In this document: piece by piece, positions 6,159 through 10,169 of the stretch
Layout of the letters: every line of letters begins with the position of its first letter
Numbering within the stretch: the first letter of the stretch is position 1
NCBI GenBank assembly: GCA_023427845.1
Contig: JAEYZX010000115.1
Location: forward strand, 1-10,169
DNA from: Bacteroidota bacterium
Lineage (GTDB): Bacteria > Bacteroidota > Bacteroidia > Flavobacteriales > Flavobacteriaceae
Length of the DNA stretch: 10,169 nt
Reading direction: 5' to 3'
Notes under the pieces: model-generated
The model's input: only the letters and a program-made list of their open reading frames with translations
Databases searched by the model: none
What the model was told of the DNA's origin: nothing
Program-made: the position numbers and the translations under genes

Positions 6159-6902
6159 ATGACAGCCAGCTCTAAATTCGTAGGGAGGTATTTATTTTGC
6201 ATTCTCCTCGCTTTATTTTTTGTCCAATCGACTACGGCGCAAAAAAATGAACACACATTTATCTGCAGCTATTATGGCGAGGATATCGATCCGGAGATTT
6301 ATGTTGCAGCAAACGATAACGGCGCCGTTGAAGTCATCAGTCAAATCTTGTCGGTTATCGGGCTGAAGCCAAATTTCGAGATACGCGCTGCAAATGTGCC
6401 AAACGCAGCCGCAGTAATGCTAAACGGAACACGGTATATTTTATACAATCCCAAATTCATGTCGGCCATCAATAATGCTTCCGGAAACAATTGGGCGGGC
6501 ATCAGCATAATTGCGCACGAAATCGGCCACCATCTGAATGGCCACACATTGCAAAAAGGAGGAAGCAGGCCGGATCTCGAACTTGAAGCAGACGAATTTT
6601 CGGGATTCGTACTTAAGAAACTCGGCGCCAGTATATCCGATGCGCAGGCCGCCATGAGCATTGCCGCATCACAACATTCGTCACATACGCATCCCGCAAA
6701 AAGAGACCGTCTTGCCGCAATTGCACGCGGATGGAATAATGCGGGTACCATGGGAGGCAGTGTTGCATCAACTGGAAGCAAACCAAACAGTACAATCAAA
6801 AAGCCGGCGGTAGTAAAATCACAGCCGGCCGAAAGGAGCGTTATCGATGAAAAATATATCGCTTTTGATGTACGCTTTACTGCCGATCCAAAAGGGTTAT
6901 AG
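6159..6902 (+). CDS. Secreted M48-like zinc metallopeptidase, cut short by an amber codon
   Basis: A 247-residue product with an N-terminal signal peptide (hydrophobic 11-22, likely cleavage after TTAQ at 28). Residues 120-124 form the HEIGH zinc site, in an M48-like setting ISIIAHEIGHHLNGH. ELEADEFSG (141-149) supplies the third-ligand Glu and the following Asp. The HTHPAKRDRLAAI block (176-188) matches the HP-R segment after M48 active sites. So the catalytic domain looks complete, acting in the periplasm or outside the cell. A Ser/Lys/Pro linker follows (about 200-225). The frame ends at TAG 6900-6902, but the same frame stays open for another 65 codons of coding-like sequence, so the gene appears interrupted. 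The product may still be active but lacks its C-terminal domain. An inverted repeat lies upstream. Confidence 0.75.
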   Translation: MTASSKFVGRYLFCILLALFFVQSTTAQKNEHTFICSYYGEDIDPEIYVAANDNGAVEVISQILSVIGLKPNFEIRAANVPNAAAVMLNGTRYILYNPKFMSAINNASGNNWAGISIIAHEIGHHLNGHTLQKGGSRPDLELEADEFSGFVLKKLGASISDAQAAMSIAASQHSSHTHPAKRDRLAAIARGWNNAGTMGGSVASTGSKPNSTIKKPAVVKSQPAERSVIDEKYIAFDVRFTADPKGL

Positions 6903-7100
6903 TATATCACCACACGCGGAAACCTCGTGCATGTTGATGACGGTCAGTTATATCTTATCGGAAGGTTGTCGGAATCGAACCGGCGTGGTTATAAATTGAT
7001 GCTGTCCGACAAAAATTACAACTACTTATATATTGCCGATAATGGTGCCATCGTAAACGGTTCCGGCAATAAAGTCGGCGTTGTGATCATGCGTAATTAA
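6903..7100 (+). pseudogene. Severed C-terminal part of the M48-like peptidase gene
   Basis: Directly after the TAG, in the same frame, 65 codons run to TAA 7098-7100. They begin YITTRGNLVHV and include a beta-rich pattern (QLYLIGRL, YLYIADNGAIV, KVGVVIM) that looks like a small C-terminal beta domain. No start codon lies near its beginning, so it is not an independent gene. A single base change, for example at a Tyr codon TAT or TAC to TAG, would explain the break. With readthrough the full product would be 313 residues. Confidence 0.6.
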
Positions 7101-7109
7101 TCTGGTGCC

Positions 7110-7341
7110 CTATTCCCTACCGATAATACCATGATGTTTTTCTATAACGATTGGGTTGTGGCCGTTTCTCCACACCAAGACTTCGGAGCTTACGACATCT
7201 GGTATTCCGTAGTTTGCGATAGCGTCCAAAACAGCATTTTTTTGAGTGTTCCGGCCAGTTCCGAACATCCTCTGCTGAAATTGTCGATGCCAAAAAACCG
7301 ATGGTCATCGGTTGGCCGAGCGCAGCATCTTTATTTTTCAT
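7110..7341 (-). pseudogene. Small minus-strand gene with a probable 1-base frameshift
   Basis: From ATG 7341 the minus strand reads MKNKDAALGQPMTIGF and on through SAEDVRNWPEHSK. A run of seven A (plus-strand T at 7237-7243) follows. With six A the frame would pass into NAVLDAIANYGIPDVV, then VWRNGHNP, to IIGRE and a TAG at 7112-7110. This gives a continuous 76-residue protein. The second half shows strong purine bias at first codon positions, which the overlapping plus-strand frame (7131-7349) does not. A perfect -7 box lies 16 bases upstream. I do not recognise the family; no signal peptide or membrane segment is seen. As given, the frame from 7341 instead runs in the wrong phase to a TAG near 7117. 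A homopolymer sequencing error is as likely as a true mutation. Confidence 0.35.
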
Positions 7342-7357
7342 TAGGTTGAATTTGCAA

Positions 7358-7365
7358 CAAAACTA
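7358..7365 (-). promoter_or_regulatory. -7 element for the small minus-strand gene
   Basis: The minus strand reads TAGTTTTG, a perfect TAnnTTTG, ending 16 bases before the ATG at 7341. The best upstream TTG gives a spacer of about 25 bases, so only the -7 half is convincing. Confidence 0.4.
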
Positions 7366-7553
7366 CATTGCAACCATAAGCCCGATGTTACAAAATTTTT
7401 TCGCTGTTTTGCACAGTCCGCAAGTAAACCATCAGCTCATTTTAATAATAATTCAATCAGCACTGCTTACGCAGCATTTTAACAAAATCGGCAGGTTTAC
7501 CGTCTTTGGCATCTGAATCATTCCTTTGTACCTTTACTACCTAAACCACACGA
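7366..7553. other. Intergenic space before recQ, with a short minus-strand coding-like fragment
   Basis: No gene or clear promoter for recQ is seen. On the minus strand 7540-7457 holds 27 open codons ending TGC TGA, including GKPADFVKMLRKQC, with coding-like codon bias but no start codon; a TAG lies just upstream at 7543-7541. It might be the tail end of a lost gene or chance. A CCTTTG stretch at 7522-7527 is a poor match to a -7 box for recQ. Confidence 0.3.
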
Positions 7554-9452
7554 ATGCCGGAAGCAAAAGAACTGCTTAGGAAATATTGGAACCACGACGA
7601 ATTCCGGTCGCCACAACAAGAAATAATTCAATCTGTTCTTGCTGGGGTTGATACATTTGTACTGATGCCAACCGGAGGTGGAAAATCAATTTGCTTTCAG
7701 GTTCCGGCACTAATGAAGGATGGCCTTTGTCTTGTAATTTCCCCACTCATCGCGCTGATGAAGGACCAGGTATCCAATTTGCAGGAAAAAGGGATAAAGG
7801 CTATAGCACTGACCGGCGGGATTCCGCAGCAGGAAATAGCTGACTTGCTCGATAATTGCCGGTTCGGAAATTATAAATTCCTGTATTTATCGCCCGAAAG
7901 ATTACAATCTGACTGGATTCTCGACCGACTTAAAAGCCTTCCGATAAACCTCATTGCTATTGATGAAGCACACTGTGTTTCCCAATGGGGACATGATTTC
8001 AGACCGGCTTATTTGCAGATTTCACATCTTAAGCCACACTTTGCGAAAATTCCGTTTCTGGCATTGACTGCTTCGGCTACCGCCCGGGTGCAGCAAGACA
8101 TTATTGAACACCTGGCGTTGCAACAGCCTGCTGTTTTTAAAAAATCTTTCGGCAGAAAAAATCTTGCTTATATGGTTCTCAGAGCCGAAGACAAGCTGTA
8201 CCGCGCCACACAAATTCTTAAGAAGCATCCACAGCCTTCGATCATTTATGTCCGAAACCGCAAATCCTGTATCGACATCGCCAATTATATGCAGTCTGTA
8301 GGCATTGACGCAACCTATTATCACGGCGGATTGCATTCAAAGGAAAAAGATAAAAACATGCAGCTTTGGATGGATGAAAAAGTACAGGTGATAGTTGCCA
8401 CAAACGCATTTGGAATGGGAATCGACAAAGCGAATGTAAAAACGGTCATCCATATTCAACTGCCGGAAAATCTTGAGAATTATTATCAGGAAGCAGGTCG
8501 TGCCGGACGGGACGGGAAAAATGCATATGCCGTACTACTGCTTGGCGCGTCTGATATCGATACCGCTAAAAATCAGTTTCTGGGATCATTGCCGGACAAG
8601 GAATTCGTCACCAGGCTGTATGTCAAACTTTGCAATTACTTCCAAATAGCATATGGCGAAGGAATCGGAGAAGAATTTACGTTCAATCTGAATCATTTTT
8701 GCGTACAATATCAATTCAATGTAATGAAAGCGTATAACGCACTCCAATTCCTTGATCGTCAGGGAATCATTACGCTTTCGCAGGAATTTAGCGAAAAAGT
8801 CACTGCACAATTTATTATACCCTCAAAAGAAGTGCTCCGTTATATAAGCCTAAATCCGGGAGACGAGGCTATTATGCTGGCAATTCTGCGTTCGTATCCG
8901 GGTATTCATGAACTGCCGTCAACGTTGAACCTGCCAATGCTTGCGAAAAAATCGGGTTGCAGTCAAAATGCCATCCACGATTTACTTCTAAAGTTGCAAA
9001 AACGTAAGATTATCGACTATCAATCGCGAAACAATGATGCAGTGATTACCTTTAATGAAGTGCGTGAAGATGAACGGACCATCAATCGCGTTTCAAAGTA
9101 TCTCGAAAAACAAAACAAACTGAAGGCATCACAACTGGAGGATGTGATACAGTTCGCCGAAAATGAATCTACGTGCAAAAGCAACCTTATACTAAATTAC
9201 TTTGATGAGGATCCTGACGGGAAATGTGGAATATGCTCGGTATGCATAAGCGATACAATTCAGCCAGATAAGAATGCCACGCTTTCAGCTCGTATACTCA
9301 CGCTTCTCTCAACCGGAAACCGGTCTTCCCGGGAATTGGAAAACATGACAAATGAACCGACAAAGGCGATTATCTTTGCACTACGGCAGCTTTTAGAGAA
9401 AAATTTAATAAAGCTCAGGCCGGATAACAGTTATACATTAAAAAATAAATGA
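7554..9452 (+). CDS. recQ: ATP-dependent DNA helicase RecQ, short form
   Basis: RecQ unwinds DNA 3' to 5' in recombination and fork repair. The 632-residue protein has all helicase motifs: motif 0 FRSPQQEIIQ (17-26), Walker A TGGGKS (40-45), SPLIALMKDQV (63-73), DEAH (137-140) with the RecQ-type CVSQWGHDFRP loop, LTASA (171-175), IIYVRNR (230-236), VATNAFGMGIDK (281-292) and YQEAGRAGRDG (311-321). Four Cys of the RecQ zinc site are present as C541-x16-C558-x2-C561-x2-C564 next to LILNYF. In E. coli RecQ this site follows the helicase core closely and precedes the winged helix; here about 200 residues of helical, winged-helix-like sequence come first. The tail (575-632) looks like a small helical domain and there is no evident HRDC domain. 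The ATG at 7554 fits motif 0 spacing. Its TGA overlaps the fmt start. Confidence 0.95.
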   Translation: MPEAKELLRKYWNHDEFRSPQQEIIQSVLAGVDTFVLMPTGGGKSICFQVPALMKDGLCLVISPLIALMKDQVSNLQEKGIKAIALTGGIPQQEIADLLDNCRFGNYKFLYLSPERLQSDWILDRLKSLPINLIAIDEAHCVSQWGHDFRPAYLQISHLKPHFAKIPFLALTASATARVQQDIIEHLALQQPAVFKKSFGRKNLAYMVLRAEDKLYRATQILKKHPQPSIIYVRNRKSCIDIANYMQSVGIDATYYHGGLHSKEKDKNMQLWMDEKVQVIVATNAFGMGIDKANVKTVIHIQLPENLENYYQEAGRAGRDGKNAYAVLLLGASDIDTAKNQFLGSLPDKEFVTRLYVKLCNYFQIAYGEGIGEEFTFNLNHFCVQYQFNVMKAYNALQFLDRQGIITLSQEFSEKVTAQFIIPSKEVLRYISLNPGDEAIMLAILRSYPGIHELPSTLNLPMLAKKSGCSQNAIHDLLLKLQKRKIIDYQSRNNDAVITFNEVREDERTINRVSKYLEKQNKLKASQLEDVIQFAENESTCKSNLILNYFDEDPDGKCGICSVCISDTIQPDKNATLSARILTLLSTGNRSSRELENMTNEPTKAIIFALRQLLEKNLIKLRPDNSYTLKNK

Positions 9453-10169
9453 GAAAATTACGCATAGTTTTTATGGGGACGCCCGGGTTTGCGGTTGGTG
9501 TGCTCGAAGCAATCTTAAAAAAATATGAGGTCGTAGGTGTTGTAACCGCTCCCGACAAGCCCGCAGGACGCGGACAAAAAGTAAAGGAGTCGGCCGTAAA
9601 AGCCTTTGCAACAACAAATGGTCTTAATGTATTACAGCCGACAAACCTTAAAAGTGAGGAATTTTTAGAAGAACTGAAGGCACTCGAAGCAAACGTTCAG
9701 GTGGTGGTAGCATTTAGGATGTTGCCTGAGGCAGTGTGGAATATGCCCGAATACGGGACTTTTAACCTACATGCGTCATTGCTGCCAGATTACCGTGGCG
9801 CCGCACCGATTAACTGGGCAATTATTAATGGTGAAACAGCAACCGGAGTAACCACATTCTTTATTGATGACAAAATCGATACGGGTGCGATTATCCTGCA
9901 ACAGCAAACAAATCTTTCGGCTCACGAAAATGCCGGACAATTACACGATCGGCTGATGCAGTTGGGAAGCGATCTGGTTGTGGAGACCTTGGATGTGATC
10001 TCGAATGGAAATGTTACTACTACAATTCAGAGTGAGTCGCCCAACTCCAAACCTGCACCAAAACTTACCAAGGAAAACTGCAAAATAGACTGGAACCAAT
10101 CCGGCAAGGATATTTATAACTTGATACGCGGACTTTCGCCCTACCCGGCCGCGTGGTGTTACTTTATGG
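9449..10169 (+). CDS. fmt: Methionyl-tRNA formyltransferase, 5' part
   Basis: Fmt formylates Met-tRNAfMet using 10-formyl-tetrahydrofolate, making the initiator tRNA. The first 240 residues are in the window (E. coli Fmt has 315), so the C-terminal tRNA-binding domain is cut by the window edge. Visible landmarks: IVFMGTPGFAV (6-16) at the start of the Rossmann fold, the basic PDKPAGRGQK loop (35-44), and the formyl-folate site with Asn106 and His108 in FNLH, SLLPDYRGAAPINWAI (110-125), and Asp144 in DTGA. These three catalytic residues fall at the same numbers as in E. coli. LSPYPAAW (229-236) begins the C-terminal part. ATG 9449-9451 overlaps the recQ TGA 9450-9452 (ATGA), so translation is probably coupled. 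Confidence 0.95.
   Translation, partial: MRKLRIVFMGTPGFAVGVLEAILKKYEVVGVVTAPDKPAGRGQKVKESAVKAFATTNGLNVLQPTNLKSEEFLEELKALEANVQVVVAFRMLPEAVWNMPEYGTFNLHASLLPDYRGAAPINWAIINGETATGVTTFFIDDKIDTGAIILQQQTNLSAHENAGQLHDRLMQLGSDLVVETLDVISNGNVTTTIQSESPNSKPAPKLTKENCKIDWNQSGKDIYNLIRGLSPYPAAWCYFM

Noticed and set aside
7131..7349. 72-residue plus-strand reading frame
   Set aside because: It lacks the purine-first codon bias, and the opposite strand gives a better coding signal over the same bases.

Overview
The window looks like the chromosome of a member of the Flavobacteriia (Bacteroidota), probably Flavobacteriaceae. Evidence is the gene content (DUF5686 outer-membrane protein, DUF4290, DUF493, a short RecQ, Fmt), good matches to the flavobacterial -7 promoter box TAnnTTTG ahead of several genes, and the lack of Shine-Dalgarno sequences. 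Codon use and base composition look uniform, with no obvious imported block and no complete mobile element.

Layout. 1-1312: 3' end of a DUF5686-type outer-membrane protein gene. 1313-2086: a non-coding space between convergent genes, filled with about six tandem copies of a 108-124 bp unit built from small dyads, and ending in a terminator for the opposite strand. 2087-4423: a leftward operon in transcription order DUF493, DUF4290, murA; its MurA has Asp where the usual catalytic Cys sits. 4424-4653: a divergent intergenic region with a perfect -7 box and a long imperfect palindrome resembling a dispersed REP-like element. 4654-5193: a small AAA/NadR-like nucleotide-binding protein starting at GTG. 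5194-5535: a convergent, truncated and motif-poor short-chain-dehydrogenase-like gene whose stop directly abuts the ATPase stop. 5711-6040: a Thr/Gly/Asn-rich lipoprotein with its own promoter and a clear intrinsic terminator. 6159-7100: a secreted M48-like zinc metallopeptidase gene split by an in-frame amber codon. 7110-7341: a small minus-strand gene that appears broken by one extra base in a homopolymer run. 7342-7553: mostly empty. 7554-9452: recQ, overlapping by 4 bp the start of fmt, which runs off the window.

The genes do not form one pathway. murA (peptidoglycan precursor synthesis), recQ (DNA repair) and fmt (initiator tRNA formylation) are housekeeping; DUF493 and DUF4290 are linked to murA by operon structure only. 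The most unusual items are the tandem dyad repeat array at 1341-2015, whose last copy keeps the hairpin fold with a different stem sequence; the two adjacent broken genes at 6159-7341; and the truncated dehydrogenase-like gene. I did not find a defence system, a CRISPR array or a biosynthetic cluster.
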